Both the position numbers and the translations under genes were made by a program. A DNA stretch of 64,000 nt from contig JAALGY010000014.1 in assembly GCA_032358165.1 (NCBI GenBank), positions 744,001 to 808,000 of the forward strand. The letters run 5' to 3'. Shown here piece by piece: positions 22,367 through 36,400 of the stretch. The stretch is from Diplosphaera chodatii. Its lineage: Eukaryota > Chlorophyta > Trebouxiophyceae > Prasiolales > Stichococcaceae. The notes beneath the pieces were generated by a model. That model was given only the letters and a program-made list of their open reading frames with translations. It was not told the DNA's origin and ran no database searches. Numbering within the stretch: the first letter of the stretch is position 1; every line of letters starts with the position of its first letter.

Positions 22367-23920
22367 CTAAACCGCCAGGATGCCGGAATCTATGAGCTGC
22401 CCGACACGCTTAGCAAAGGCGTGGCAGGGGAACCCCATCACGTTGTGAAAGTCACCCTGCCAGATAGCAGGGGTGCTGTTAGTGCGACAGTCCTGCATGT
22501 GCCGTCAATGCAGCATGCGATGACGGCAGGCCAGTGAACAGGCAACAGCTGCTCGGAGTCTCAGTGCAAGTCAGCATGCGCTGCTAGCGAATGCACTCAC
22601 CTCTATCCTCGAGACAAACTGCATGGCAGGCCCCTGAATGCCATATGCGCCAGCCTTCCCGAAGCATTCACCTGTGCAGCAAAGCGCAAGTGTGACTCGT
22701 TGCCAGATTAGCATCAGACTTCTATGCAGGCTCAGCTGCAAATACATGAAGCCCAATCTGTTGTTCGCACCAGTGTCTACATACGCCCTGACAGCTGCCT
22801 CTGGCAGCTGGTCAAATTGCACCGCTGTGGTCTCAGACAACAGGCTTTCTACGCCTGCCTCGCTGCTTTCTACAGCAGGGCCGCCTGCTGGGCTGTCTGC
22901 GCAATGCGTGCCCAGAGATCAGCGTTCTGTGACAGCCACATGTTACCGTCCCAACAGCCGTTGAGACGCTGAGTTGCTCTTGCATGCTGCAGAAGGGGAA
23001 CGTGTCTGCTAACCCGATGTACCTGCAGATGCTTCCGGCATTATAAGAACAACGCCTGTATGTACCAGGTGCTGCCTGCCGCTGAGCCTGAAGGCAAGCT
23101 GCAACCTCTTGCACAGTGCATGAGTCTTGACACTCACATATACCACATGCTGTGCGAAACACGGTATTTGCACAGTGCTTGCAGTAGAGCACACCATCAG
23201 GACCCCACCTGGTGAGCATGCGGATGGCCTCATCCGCATCTGCAGGCTTCTCCAGAATATCGCCATCTACCTCAACTACCTGCATGGCAGCAACTGCCCA
23301 ACGCTGACAGCTGCAGTCCCCTACGTCACCACTACCCCATCTCCAGACATCCTCCAATCCTCGCAGTTAACACGCTGTCCCACAAGTGGGTGCTTGAAGC
23401 TGACACTTCACTGCCATGTCAGGTCATGCAGCAGATCAGCAGCGCTGGCGCTCAGCTAGCTCTGCAGCTGTGTTATCTACCCCGGCAGTCCCCAGTATTC
23501 ATACTCGCTTCACAATGGTCTCACCGTGTCGGCACCAATGATGAGCGTCGGCGTCGGGGAGCCCTGCGCACGCAGCCGGGCGGCCACCTCCAGCGTCTTC
23601 TGTCTCGCAGTCGCCACCACGTAGCTGGCGGGGCTGTGGTCTGCATGCGGCAGGTCCTCGGCAAATGTCGACGGCACCACCTCGCACTGCAGACGCAAGC
23701 GGATTTGACATTCAGTGTACACAGTGGAGCGAGCAGGTAATCAACAATACTGAGTACACGATCGAACAAGTAGAGCTAGCAGGAAAAGCTAACACTGGGA
23801 ACCTAGTCGGCATCAGATCACCTTCAGGCCCAGCAATGTCAGCAGCTCCTGCCGCCGTGGCGAAGCCGACGCCAGCACCACCCTGTGCTGCACCAGCTGC
23901 GGCAGGTGTTGCACCAACAT
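22367..23920 (-). CDS. Maf/Ham1-fold nucleoside-triphosphate pyrophosphatase, 7 exons
   Basis: Minus-strand exons 23822-23920, 23525-23686, 23209-23279, 23023-23087, 22771-22869, 22601-22671 and 22367-22456 join to 218 aa, the normal Maf length. The signature blocks appear in order: LASASPRR (16-23), TLIIGADTVVEVDG (80-93), ILEKP (95-99), LSGRQHLVHTGV (112-123), YVDTGE and KAGAYGIQG (171-179), and finally DFHNVMGFPCHAF. Maf proteins hydrolyse dTTP/UTP or modified nucleotides to monophosphates, cleansing the nucleotide pool (family knowledge). The catalytic aspartate is D86 in GADT. There is no targeting peptide, so a cytosolic location is likely. The start ATG at 23920 lies 495 bp from the divergent THO2 start. 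Confidence 0.92.
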
Positions 23921-24415
23921 TGTACACGAGGCGGTGAAGCACGCTAGCTAGGTTCGCCTTGAGCCTGTGGGCGCTCGTTCGACTGCCTTGGCAGTGGCGC
24001 ACGCAACCAGGAACCCACTAGCCGTCAGGCCTGTACAACTTGGCAGGATCGCAGCTCAACGGCCTGCCCAAGCAGCACACAATGGCATCACTGACCGTGC
24101 TCCAATGCCCGATCTGAATAAGCTGCATGTGACATGGTCGGATTGCCCCGTGCAGTCTCAGTGCATGTGCTTCCTGGACCTATGGAAGTAGGAGGGCTGC
24201 CTGAACATGAGTTGGCAACACAGAGCGTAGTTCTGCAATTGATCGCACTTGGTTGTGAAACGCTGCAAGCCCTAACGACGGACAGCCGCACTGCAGATGG
24301 TGCAGTAGCAATGATGTAGCTGCTAGGAGGCCATGATGGGCAGCGCAAGTACCAGGCATTTGGTTGAGCGGCACACCGCAGGCTGCTGACGGCAGCTGCG
24401 TGAAAGGGAGGCTGC
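23921..24415. promoter_or_regulatory. Divergent spacer, presumed Maf/THO2 bidirectional promoter
   Basis: This 495-bp spacer separates the start codons of the Maf gene (-) and the THO2 gene (+). No TATA element is evident. Regulatory function is inferred from the head-to-head layout. Confidence 0.4.
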
Positions 24416-27400
24416 ATGGCGGTGGCTGGCTGCGTGGACGCTGCAGCGACACCCGTACCCAGCGTCATCAGCGCGCAGCAAATTGCTGCCATCAACGATG
24501 GCAAGGTGGGGCACAGAAGTTTGCAAACAGACATCACAGCGACTGGGAACGCAGTCTGTAAGCAATGCAATTGCATAATGCAGCAGCTTGTTCGCGCGGC
24601 AGTGCGACGTGCGCCGCCTCGCTCGATGCACTTCACGGCTGACATTACCAATTCCGTGGCTGCAGAACATAGCCCGGTCTTAAATGGCTTTCAGCCCACA
24701 GCATACCTAGCGGCTTTTCGCACAGCCTAACAGCGCCAGTGTGCAAGGCAGTTTCACACGAGCCGTCACATGCGATGCCCCAAATGTGCCCTCGGCATGG
24801 GATGCCGTTTCGGGACCAAGTGTTCTTGCACAATGTTTCGTGCGCAAATGTGCAGCTGGTGCCGAGCGAGACGGGGCCAACCATCACCGGCGTCACGCCC
24901 GCCAAGCTGCAGCAGTACCTGTTTGAGCTGTGCCGCGCGGTCACCCAGGTGAGCAGCATCTGAAGGGCACACGGCGATTTTGCGTGGTGTAGCATTTGCT
25001 TGTTTGTGGCAGTACTTCATCACGGTGTCCAAGTGCAGAGCTCGGCTGAGTCTTCACGCATGGCAACCTCAGGAGTAGCGAATGCCAATGTCTGCTCAAG
25101 CTCAGCGTCTTGACTTCGAGAGCAGCGTCATTGAACTCGTGCACTGTGCTGCAGGGCGAGCTGGCTCCGGATAAGTTTGCGGATGGCGTGCGGTGCGCTG
25201 GCACCGCGGCGGATGGCTGCGGCGCGGCAGTGGTGGATGTGCTGTGGATGGCCTGGCTGCAGGTGGTCACAGCACGGAACCGCAGTGCCATGTGGCGTGA
25301 CTTCTCACGCATCATACAGTACTTAACCATCCAGCACCTGTCGATTGGATGAGCGCAAGGGGCTACGCAGGCCTCGTGTGGTCACCACCACCCTCTGCCC
25401 CTGTTCCGTCGCACAAGCATACCCTTGCAAGTTTGGCTCCTTGTGGGGCGCGCCGACTGCAAAAACCCTGGAGCTAAGCCCTGGTGCAGGCGGCGGGCGG
25501 CGCGGTGCCGGCCGCGGCGCCGGCGCCCGCAGGGGAGGAGGAAGGTCCCCGGGAGCGCCTCGTCGCGCTGCTGCAGGACCTGATCAAGCAGGGCATGGTG
25601 CGAATGCAAACTGGCGTGTCGCCGCACCTGACGAGCTGCACACCATCCTGCCGAGGGATGCTGCCGCTGATGCCGGGTGAAGCATGGGGCGCGAGCCGCT
25701 GCCCTGAGAGTGTGTCCTGGGGCGGCTGCGCCCAGGTGACGAAGCGGCAGGTGATGGAGACGGCGGATGACGACTTCCTGGAGGCCGGGGGCCTCGTGGT
25801 GTCCGCCGCCGCGTGGCACAAGAAGGGCATCCGCGTCAACACCAAGGCACGCCATGCAGCGCCCCTGATGGCGTGCCCGATGCTGTCAGCCCAGCCCCCT
25901 GGCTGCACGCCAGCATCATGTGGAGTTCCTGGATTGGACAGTAAGAGTGGTTTGAGTTGATGAGCGCTGCTGCAGAGCTTTGCTCGGCGCTCCAACAACT
26001 TGAGGTCCTGCCCTTTGCGCTGAGCCTGAACAGCTTGACGACTTTTGGTACTGACGAGATACACCGTACGTGCAGGCGGTGTACACGCAGCAGAAATTCA
26101 ACCTGCTGCGGGAGGAGGGCGAGGGCTTTGCCAAGCTGCTGGCCGCGCTCAACCGCTTTGGCGCCGCTGCACTGTCCCCCGCATCTGTTCCCGGCCTGGT
26201 GAGCCTCAGAAGCTGCTTTGGGGGCACAGATGCAGACCCTGTAACGATTATCAGACAGACGTTATGTCAATGATCCTGCAGTGCTTGCATGTGTTTGCAG
26301 ACCTGCCCGCGTGTTGAGCCGATGTGTAGTCCCGAGCAGGTGCTCCACGCCTGAGCAATGACGCAAATCAAACCGGCAAAATGGATGTGTTCCCCGCAGG
26401 TGCTGGAGGTCAAGGCGCTGATCGGGTACTTCGATCTGGACCCGAACCGCGCGATCGCGCTGGCGCTGCAGGCGTACACGGCCCAGCCCGCCAACGGCGC
26501 ATACCTGCCGCTGTTCCGCCTGTTCGTGCCGGATTCGGTGGGCCAGACGCTGGGCTTCCTGTTCCAGCACGCGCAGGCGGCCGGCGACACCCCGGACAGC
26601 CTGTTCGCTGTGGCCGTCGCGCTCATGCAGGTGCGTGTCAAGAAATCTGGACAACGTCCTTCGAGGGTTCTGCATGGTACACCACAAATGCATTGCAGGC
26701 AGCTCAAGCCGCTGCTCGGCTGTTCAAGCAATCCTTGACTTCGTGTTTCATCATACCTTACCGGCCACATGGTCAGATGCTATGATGGGGCTTTGCCTAT
26801 TGTCATCTTGCTGATGCGTGCTTGCTATGCACTTGCTATGCAGCTTCGCATGATGCATGACCTCAAGGTCCCATGATGGCTGTGGCTGGTTCAGTCCATG
26901 GTGCAGAGGTGTCAGCCTTGCACCATCGATCTGTAGAGCCATAGTCCATCATGGGTGCATCGCTCAGCACACGGCAGCGGCTTTGCGCGTGCGCCGAATG
27001 CGCAAATGCGTCTGCCACGCGCACCTCACAGCATGTGCTCCTCCATCGACCTGTCCACCCAGAACCGATGTGCCTACCGCAGGCTGGCATCGTGAGCCTG
27101 GAGGCGGTGATGGGCCACCTGTCGCCGGCCGACGACGCCATGGCGGCTGCCGCCAAGGATGCGGCTTCAGCGCTGGCAAAGGAGATCCGCGGCATCGGCG
27201 TCATCAGCCTGTCCGCCACCGCCGCCGAGCCGGTGCGTGCGCTGCCGGCTTGCGGATGCTGCTGTCGTGTGTCGGCATGATCATCTGGACGCCGCAGCTG
27301 TGCTGCCATATGCCAGGCAATCTCGCTGCAATATCAGCTGGTGAACTCGGACATATGCGCTTGTGCGGCCGAAGCACCCCCCTGCACGTCGCTCCGAGCA

Positions 27401-30400
27401 CCTGGATGACAACATGACTCCAGACATTCAAAGTGCTGTGCATCTGATGTGCAGCAGCAGCAGCAGGAGGCGGGGCAGCCGCGGGGCCCCGCGGTGCTGA
27501 CCAGCGGCACGCTGCGGCTGGACGTGGGGCCCATGGCGCGCGCGGCCCGCGCCCCGCTGGCCGCCAACAACCAGAAGCTGGGCCTGCTGGCGGCGCTGCT
27601 CAGGGTGCGGGACATGACTTGCTGCGCTGGGGTTCAGCTGGCCACTCTGCAGCCGTTGGTGGGTCCGCTGAAGGGCCCGCCTATGAGCGAGCGCTGCGGA
27701 CATGCAAGGGACCAGTCTACGCGCCCAAGATTCTCTCGGTGTCAGAGGGACTGCTACTGCCTGTTTAACTCAGCATTCCTAGAGCAGGCTCCGCTCCCGC
27801 ATGAAGATCTACTTTGCGTATAGGCTGGCGACTGGAGCCGTGCCAGGACGCTGATGGGGTGGCTGAGCGCACTGGGCGTGTCGCCTGCGGCGCACCCCCC
27901 TGTAGCGGCAGCGCTTGCTGCCGATGCAGCTTGCCTGCTCGCTCCTCTGCTCGCAGCCGCGCAGCCAAAGGTGCGCAACACAGCACGGCCAGCATTCCAA
28001 GGCAACACGGTCACGGCAACACGGCAAGGCGACACGGCAGGGCAACACAGTCAAGGCAACACGGTTAAGGCAACACGGCAAGCTGTCAGCTGGCTGCTGC
28101 GCATGCTGCAGCTGGCTTGCTGCTGGTGTGCAGCCATCGTGGGCAGCTGCCGTGGTACTGCTCCATGCAGCTCCCCTTACGGTGCATACAATGAGGGCAT
28201 ACGTGAGAAGTGACCTGATGAGCAACGTCCACTAGACTCCAGTGTGTACATGTGCAGGCGCCACAGCCAGCCGCGCCGCCGTCGCTGCCGGACGACCTGC
28301 TGGAGCGGCTGCGGGCGCTAGGGCCGCACATCGCCGTGGACGTGGCGCTCATGGCACGGCTGTCGCGCGCGCTGCGCTTCGTGCTGGCCCACAGCCAGGC
28401 GGCCGCGGCGGCGGACGCCAGCAGTGCTGCAGCGTCGGCATTTGCTCAGGTGTGCACGCATGGCAGCATACGTGAGTCCAGCATGCCAGGTTCCAGTGAG
28501 TCCTGTAGCAAGGTGTCCGTCTTTGCAAGACGCTGGCGGCGTTTAAATGCTGCTGCCGTCCACTTGCCTCCTGAGCCTTTGCCAATACCTCAGAACTGTC
28601 TGCAGCTCGTTGATCACTGGGGATCGCAGCATTGGCAAAACCTCGATCACCGATTTCGCCATGCTGCCAGGTGGAGGAGGTCCTGAGCGGGGTGCTGCTG
28701 CCGGGCATGCTGCTGACGGGAGCGGTGCCCGCGGTGGCGTGCGAGATCTACGGTGCCCTGTCCGCGCTGCCATACACCTCGCGCTACCGCCTGTACAGCG
28801 AGCTGCGGGTGCGCCCTTCACCCTGCTGCTTGGCTGCAGCAAATACACATCCACAGTAGCTAGCCAGCGTCGGCAGCAGAATGGAGGACGTTGCTGGTTG
28901 CGACCTCATCTGATTGGACGGTCTATGAAGAGCGAGGCCCAGGGCTCTTGAAGTATGACTGAGAAGCGATTCTGCAGGAGACAACCAATGCGACGCCCAT
29001 CCTGACGGCGTCCGCCAAGCTGGCCGTCACGGAGCTGAAGAAGGTGCTGCGGCGGGTGCACGCGCCCGAGAGCGCGAAGGACAAGAAGGGCGAGATTAAG
29101 ATGTTCGGCCGCATGCTCGCCAAGATCGCGGCCGCCAACCCGCTGGCCGTCGCGCAGCTGGTCATCGCCCAAGTGCGCATCTCTTTGGCTGCTGGCTAGC
29201 GCTCCAGGATCCTGCAAGGGCCTCAGTACAAGCGCATGCCAGCAGTGGCGATCGCACAAGTGATCAGCGCTACAGTTGCACATGTGGGCATGGCAGCGCT
29301 TTAAGGCGTGTCCCATTGTGCAGCCCCATATCGGCTAAAGTGGGTTGCCATTCACCCCAGGTGGAGGCGTACCCCAACATGGTGGAGCCGTACGTTGAGG
29401 CGCTGCGCTACCTCACGCCCCTGGGCTTCGACGTGCTGACTTTTGCCATCATCGACCGCCTCGCCGGCTCAGGTGCGAGCTCGTGGGCAAGTCTGGTCAG
29501 AGCAAGGCATTTTGTCATCCTGCTGCAGTGTGAACCAGGCATTGGCGACTGCTGCTGTCTGCAAGCCTTTGATTGTAGTGCTGCCTTACGACTGTCTGGG
29601 TACCTGTCTGGCACGTTCAGCGCTCAAGGTGCAATCCTTGCCAGCATCGAAGCCATATGCAGCATGTGCTCATGTCTGCAGGGCGGGAGAAGCTAAAGCA
29701 GGACGGCGTGAACATTGCCGACTGGCTCACGGCGCTCGCCCTCTTCACTGGGCATGCTGCCAAGGTGCTATGGCATTCTCTTGCCAACCCAGTCATCTCT
29801 CGTTTGCCATCAAGCACCCGCCGCAGGCGCACTGTACCTGTATGGTTGACTCGACGGCGATCTTCGGAGGCAGGCATGGGCGGGCGTGGATGTGGCGGCG
29901 CTGGCGCAGTACCTGACGCACACGCTGCGCTCGGGGCAGGCCTTCGACCTGTTGCTGCTCAAGGAGCTGGTGTCCGTCATGACGGTGCGCCCTGCGATGA
30001 CAGCAATGGTCTGCTGGGCAGTCTGACAGGTTCGAGATGATGCTTCGCCTTGCCAGGCACCGAGGCAGCTCAGGAATTCACCCTGGAGCAGCCGGAAGGC
30101 ATGGTGGTTTGGTGCTGCAGTGGGGTCCCCGTCCACATGGGGACGTTTTTTCGGAGACCAGAGGAGACATCAGCGTCACATGTCAAAATGCTGCAGGGCA
30201 CGGTGACGGTGCCGGACCTGAGCCAGGAGCAGGTGGACGGCATGGCGGGCGGCGACACGCTGCGCACCCAGACCCTCGCCTTCGGCGTCGTGCGCAACGC
30301 GAAGCAGCTGCAAAAGGGCGCCGCACGGCTGCTGTCCGCGCTGCAGCAGGTGCGTTGGGTGCTGCATCCCGCAGGACCTGGCTGCCGACCATGCCTGTCA

Positions 30401-30429
30401 CGGGGTGCCGCTGGGTTTGGTGCAAGCTT

Positions 30430-30471
<42 letters not shown>

Positions 30472-33400
30472 GTGAAGCACTTCGCAGCTCCCGCTGATGT
30501 TGCACGAAGTGCAAGTGCATGCTGTGTGCACGTCATCTGTGGATTGTTATGCACTATGGGAATTGTGAACCAAACAGAGACAATTTGTTTGTGAAGCCCT
30601 CAGCAGACAGTCAGGTTCATATAGTCAGCGCAGGGTTTTGATCTGCACACAGCTGGGCGTGCTGCGTAAACAAGCCTTGTTTTAAAGCGTGATGTGCGGC
30701 CACGGTGCTGCAGGGGCCGAGGGAGCAGCAGCTGGCGCTTCCGCTCCTGCTGCTGCTCGGGCAGCAGCTGCGCGTGATCGCGCTGCAGACCGAGTCCCCG
30801 CACCTCAAGCTGGTGGCGGAGCTGTATGACAAGGCCTCCCAGACGCTGCTGCAGGTATGTCAGTTGCCCAACTCTAGATGTATGTACAAAACATCTGATC
30901 GATGTGCTTCTGACCAAGGCCTCGGGCAATAATCGTAAAACAGCGGCCGCTTTCTACTGGCGCCAGCAGCACACACCTTGATCCCTGCTGCTTTTCCATG
31001 CAGTTTGGCGACTTCCTGAAGGGCGCGCTGGCGCCGGCGGACTACGCGCGGCTGCTGCCGCCGCTGGAGTCCCTGGTCGGGGACTACGGCATGGACCCGG
31101 TGCGCCACTCGATGAACCGTCCTTATGATTCGAATGCACGGACGCAACAGACGCAGAAAATGCAATGCTGCTGGCAAATTTTCCCTATGCTGTATGTGAG
31201 GTGATGTGATTCACCTGGGATGCTCATGCGCCAAGGTTCTCGACACTTCAGAAGCCCATTCATTCGTGGCTCTGTTGCTGCATCAACATCCTGCTTGGGG
31301 CTTGCATCCGCCGTGATGCATCAGTCGGATGGTCAACATTCCATCGGACTGATTATGTCACGTCTGGAGTATGTCCCAAGCACGGCGTCAATGCCTTGAC
31401 TCACATTCAGGCTGCAGGGTTTTGCACATGCTCCTTGCGCTGAGCAGGCACAAACAGTCCGTGGCTTGGTTGGTTTACTCAGGTTCACGCTGTGAATCTT
31501 GCAGGAGGCGGCCTTCCAACTGTACCGGCCCATCATCGCGCGCGTCATCCCGCCGACGCTGGAGGCGCCCAGGGTGGATGCGAAGCCGGAGGACGGGGAG
31601 GTGGCGGCGGAGGAGGGCGAGATCGAGGTCCCTCAGCCGGCGGCCCCCGAGCCAGGTGCTTCCATGTCAAGTACATGAATCGTTGCAGCCAGACCACCTC
31701 ACTTGGCTGTCCAGCCGTCCAGCCAGGTGCAGCTGCGTGCGCATCTGCACTGCTTTGCACTGCAGTGTACTTTGCTCTCATGGTGCCGAACATCATAACT
31801 GCAAGACTGAAAGAAACACCTATTAGCGATTCGCTGTTGACCCCTTTCTTGCATGCAGAGCAATGGCATCTGCTGCTGCCCTGTTACAGCGGTGTAAATG
31901 TGGTGTGTAGGCGAGGTCTCAGGCGAGGCGGCCCCCGCAAACGGTGAGCTGACGTGGCCGGCGGTGGCGGCGAGCGTGCGGGCGGTGCTTCCCGCTGCCG
32001 TGTGGGACATCATCCCCGTGGAGCTGTACACCACCTTCTGGAGCCTGTCGCTGTACGACATCCACGTCCCCACCGAGTCGTGAGTTACTATGTCCATATC
32101 TCCGGAAAATCTGTTGATTGCAATTGATTGATCTGATCCTGCAGCGGTCATGGCAAGGAACCAATTATCCACTATGGCCGGCTGCATGCCGCACCCCAGA
32201 CTGGCAGGCCTGAGTGTTGGGGAAATCGCAGTGGATTTGGCAGTGGCAATGCTCCAGTCCACACTCAAGTATGTAGATGGCAGGGGAACAGAATGTTCCA
32301 CGGTGGACAGAGTTATCAAGTGACCCAAGTCAACAGCAAAACAGCCTTGGAAGCAGGCCCAGCAACACGATATATTGAGCGTTTATTGACGCTGACTGCA
32401 AATTATTGACGTTGACACCTGCAGGACTACTGCTGAGGTCGCCAGGCCCAAGTCTGGCTCGTGCAGACCGAGGTCTGGGGACCTCGGCAGTAGTCCTGCC
32501 AAGTCAATATACTGCTTTTAGCCTCAATATATCGTGCTCGCCGAGAGACCTAGAACCTACACGAGTGCTGCACAACATCTCAACTCTGGACCAACACATA
32601 GGGGGGTGGTGGTGCATAGGCTGCCTGTTGACTTCGGGGCAGTGTTGCAGTCGGTTACCCAGCAGCACTGTCTGCCAGTGTGCATCAGCAGGCGGGCATG
32701 AGCAGGTGATGTGCCCCGATATAGCCCAGGGACGCGGATGCGGGCCTGGGCAACACGCTACGGCGGCACAAGCTGCAAGCACCCACTTGTACAGTTTTCG
32801 TGCAACCAGCGAAGGCAGCTTGTCACAAAGGATAAACACAACCTGTGAACAGGTAGCACCAACTTTGCGTGGCCCGGTTTGCAGATATCAGCGGGAGATG
32901 ACACGGCTGACGGTGCAGCTGCGCAACAAGAAGGACGCGGTGCGGGCGGCGGAGCGCGATGCCGAGGTGAGTCTGGAAACGATGTCACATGCCACCTGAC
33001 CGTCCAGTATGATCGAGTGTTCTGCGTGTCGAAGTCACTTGAGAGAGGGTTGCTTACATGACGTGCTGATCGGTCCAGGCCCGGCGGCGGGGGTACATGG
33101 TTGAGGACGCTGTCATGGCCGCGCACCCGGACATCCCCACCGCCACCAAGGAGATCCAGCGCATTGAGGTGTGGCCTGATGGGTCTGATTGCCTGCCATG
33201 CATGCATGTAAGTGTAGCTGTGCACCTTCATGTGTGTTGCAGCCATCCCCTGTGGTGGCCCTGCGAGGAGGTGCTTTGCACCGACTCAAAAGCATGCTCC
33301 CTGCATCCCAAAGCTTCCAGCTTTCTACTTTTGAATACCCCTGTTCTGCCTTTCTCCAACATCTTGTGTCATTCTATCAGCACGTGCTAGAGAAGCTCCC

Positions 33401-36400
33401 GGCGGAGCTGAAGGCGCAGCAGAAGAACCATGCGGCGGTGGCGGCGCGGCTCAAAGCGCAGTCCGACACCTGGCTGCGCAACACGCCCGGGCTGCGGCAC
33501 TTTGCAGACACCTTCGTGCTGCACTGGTGTGTTTAAGTTTTTATCCTCGCATGTTTTGCCTGCCAGAGTCATCATGTCTTGTGCGCATCCTGCTCTTCTG
33601 TGCATCGCCTGTCAGTCAATCACACAGCTAGCCTCTGCGGCCGCCCGACCCTTGTGTGTCTGCTCATCATGTTAATCTACATGCCAGTCAAGTGTGCACA
33701 ATGAGCAAGGTGCTCTTTCTCGGGGCATGCTGCTTGCTTGTGGGGTATACTATGGTGCAAAACGTGATGGGTGCTCCTTGTGCCTGCAGCATCATGCCGC
33801 GGCTGAAGCACAGCGCTGCCGACGCAATGTTCTGCGCCAAGTTCATCCACCGGCTGCACACGCTCAACGCCTGGGGCTTCCCCTCCATCCAGATCTACGA
33901 CAAGGTGCGGTCCATTGGAGCCAGCATGGTCTCATGATATGTGATGTTGTTGTGGAGCTTGTTGGCCGAAGTGTGGTCTACTTCCTTTGCTGTTCAACTT
34001 GCGTCGGTATCATGTGCTGCTGTATATGCGTCAAAGAGACCTTCTAGGCTTAAGATTGGTTACTTTCCTTCTCGCAGGTGATCAAGGACATGGTGGAGCT
34101 GGTGCTGTGCTCCACCGACGCGGAGGCGGCCAACCTGGGGCTGTTCCTGCAGCACACGCTGTCCCTCATGGCGCACTGGCGGGTGCGCCCCACAAACCCT
34201 GACCCTGCATCATCCCACCTCCGCTTGCCACACGACAGCACATCCACATCTCACATTCGAGCTGCGCTGCAAATGTGGTCATGATAGCTTCCCAGGTGGC
34301 ATGCCCGGCTGGCCTCTGGGCATGACATCACACAAGCCGCAGCGAGCCTCGGGGTGGTGCATGCCAGCTGTCTGCATTGCCGGCAGGCACTAGGATGCTG
34401 CGGCTGAGTGGGTAAAACATGGCCCATGTCCCTGCAGGGCAGCGCCAAGGTGTATGCGGAGGAGTGCGCGGCGTCGCCCTGCTTCGCCATCAACTTCACG
34501 CAGCCCAGCTCCCGGCGCACCTCCTACGACGAGTTTCGCAAGCTCAACTCCAAGTGGCAGCACAAGCTGGGCAAGGTACGTGTGAGGACAATCAATGCCA
34601 TGCTTTGTCGAGACATTGCTGGCTATCGGCTTCCGCAAAGTCATGCAATGCTGCTGTACTGTGAGTCAAAAGGTTCCACTGCAGCAACCGCACATGCCAG
34701 GCTCCCTTTCCATTATCAGATGTGTCGCCAGCTGCAGTAGCTGCGCTCGCTATATGCGCCGCCTCATTGACAGTGTAGGCAGCTGGTGCCTTTGTTCGCA
34801 ATGTGACCAGAGCATGTTATGCTAGGCAATCACACACAAAGCGTGCCCTGCCCTGCAGATCTTTCGCACCGCGTTGGACAGCGGCGAGTACGTGCACATC
34901 CGCAACTCCCTCATCATCCTCAACAAGATCGTCAAGGTCGATATTGGATCACCCTGTCCTTCTGCAAATATGTGCAGTCCACCGTCAGTTTGGGAAGTAC
35001 CCCTCGGGGCATGTGCGCAAACTCGGTGTTTGACATGCCTCAGTCAGTACGGTGAGTGCTTAAGTGAGTGCTCAAGTGATGGCTGCGCCCCTTGCCATAG
35101 GTCTTCCCGGAGATGGGCGGCGTGGCGTCCCACCTGCAGCAGGCGACGGCCAAGCTGCGGGACACCGAGGCCCGGGAGGACCTCAAGACCCAGGCCAACA
35201 TGTACAACAACACCCTGACCGCCCAATTCGCGCTGCGCACGTGAGTACTACATGACATAATGGTGTACATTCTGGTCACTGCACAAGCCGGGCGGATACA
35301 GCTGTTGTCGCATGAGTGCAGCAGCCAATCAGCAGAGTGAGCGCCATCCGGCAAGCTTGACGATGCGTCTAGGGTGCTGGAGCACTTCACCGCTCGATTC
35401 AGAGCGCCAGGCAGCTTCACGCATGAGGCTGCCTCCGTGCAGGCTGTGGGCTCAGAAGGACTACCTCGAGGACCCGGATGTGGTGGCTAAGCGGCGGGCG
35501 GCCAAGGCTACCGCCCCTGCCGAGGAGGTCAAGTCAGCCTCGAAGCCGTCCCGCAAGCCAGGTGACGACGATTGGAAGACAGCATCAATGTCAGCTGGCA
35601 AACATGCACACACGCAGGTGTGTGGCCGGACGCCTGCTCAATGTCTGACGTCATATGGCTGAAGGGCGGCTGCCCTGTGCTGCAGCCAAAGCAGACGAGG
35701 CGGCTGGCGCTGTGCGGGAGGCCAGCGGCAGCGCTGCCAAGGCCGAGGCGCGCAGCAAGGCTACAGACGCCAAGGGTTCAGATGCGAAGGCCAGCCGTGA
35801 GGTCGACCGACCAGCATCAAGGTGGGGCGGGATGAACAGGGGTGTGTCGACGAAATGTTGGCAGCTCAGAAATGATGTCCAAATGTATCTTGCCTGGCTC
35901 CGTACAAGGACCGGCTGAAAAGTCAGCAAGATGATGTTGGTCCACCGAGCATTGCCTGTGCGCTTCCAATTTGCCCAAGCGGCACTGACAGCGCAGGGTG
36001 TCACAGCACATCGTCGACAGCCTCTCACACTTCCTGAACCAACCTCTGCAGGACGGGCCCGGACCCTGCAGAGCGCCCCGCCAAGGCTGCCGAGCCGAGC
36101 AAACCGGCAGCCAAGGCCGCCGACAAGGCCAGGGACAGAGCGGCTGCAATGACGGCAGAGGCAGCGGCGGCTGGGCCGGCTGCTGAGCAGAAGGGCGGCA
36201 GGGCACAGGAAGGAGAGGGGCGTCAGAAGGAAGCAGGAAGGAGAGACGCCGGCAATGGCCTCAGCAGGCGGCCCAGCGCGCGGGCCGACGCCGCAGACGC
36301 CGCTGCTGCCACGCCAGTCTCCAGCAGCAGAGGTGCTCAGGCCTGAAGAGTAGTACACTTACCTGATGCATAGCCAAGCTGGACAACAAAGCAAATTTGG

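Noticed and set aside
30050..30475. Open frame ending in a polyglutamine run
   Set aside because: The glutamines come from a CAG microsatellite lying behind a good GTGCGT donor at 30350. The frame reads through introns.
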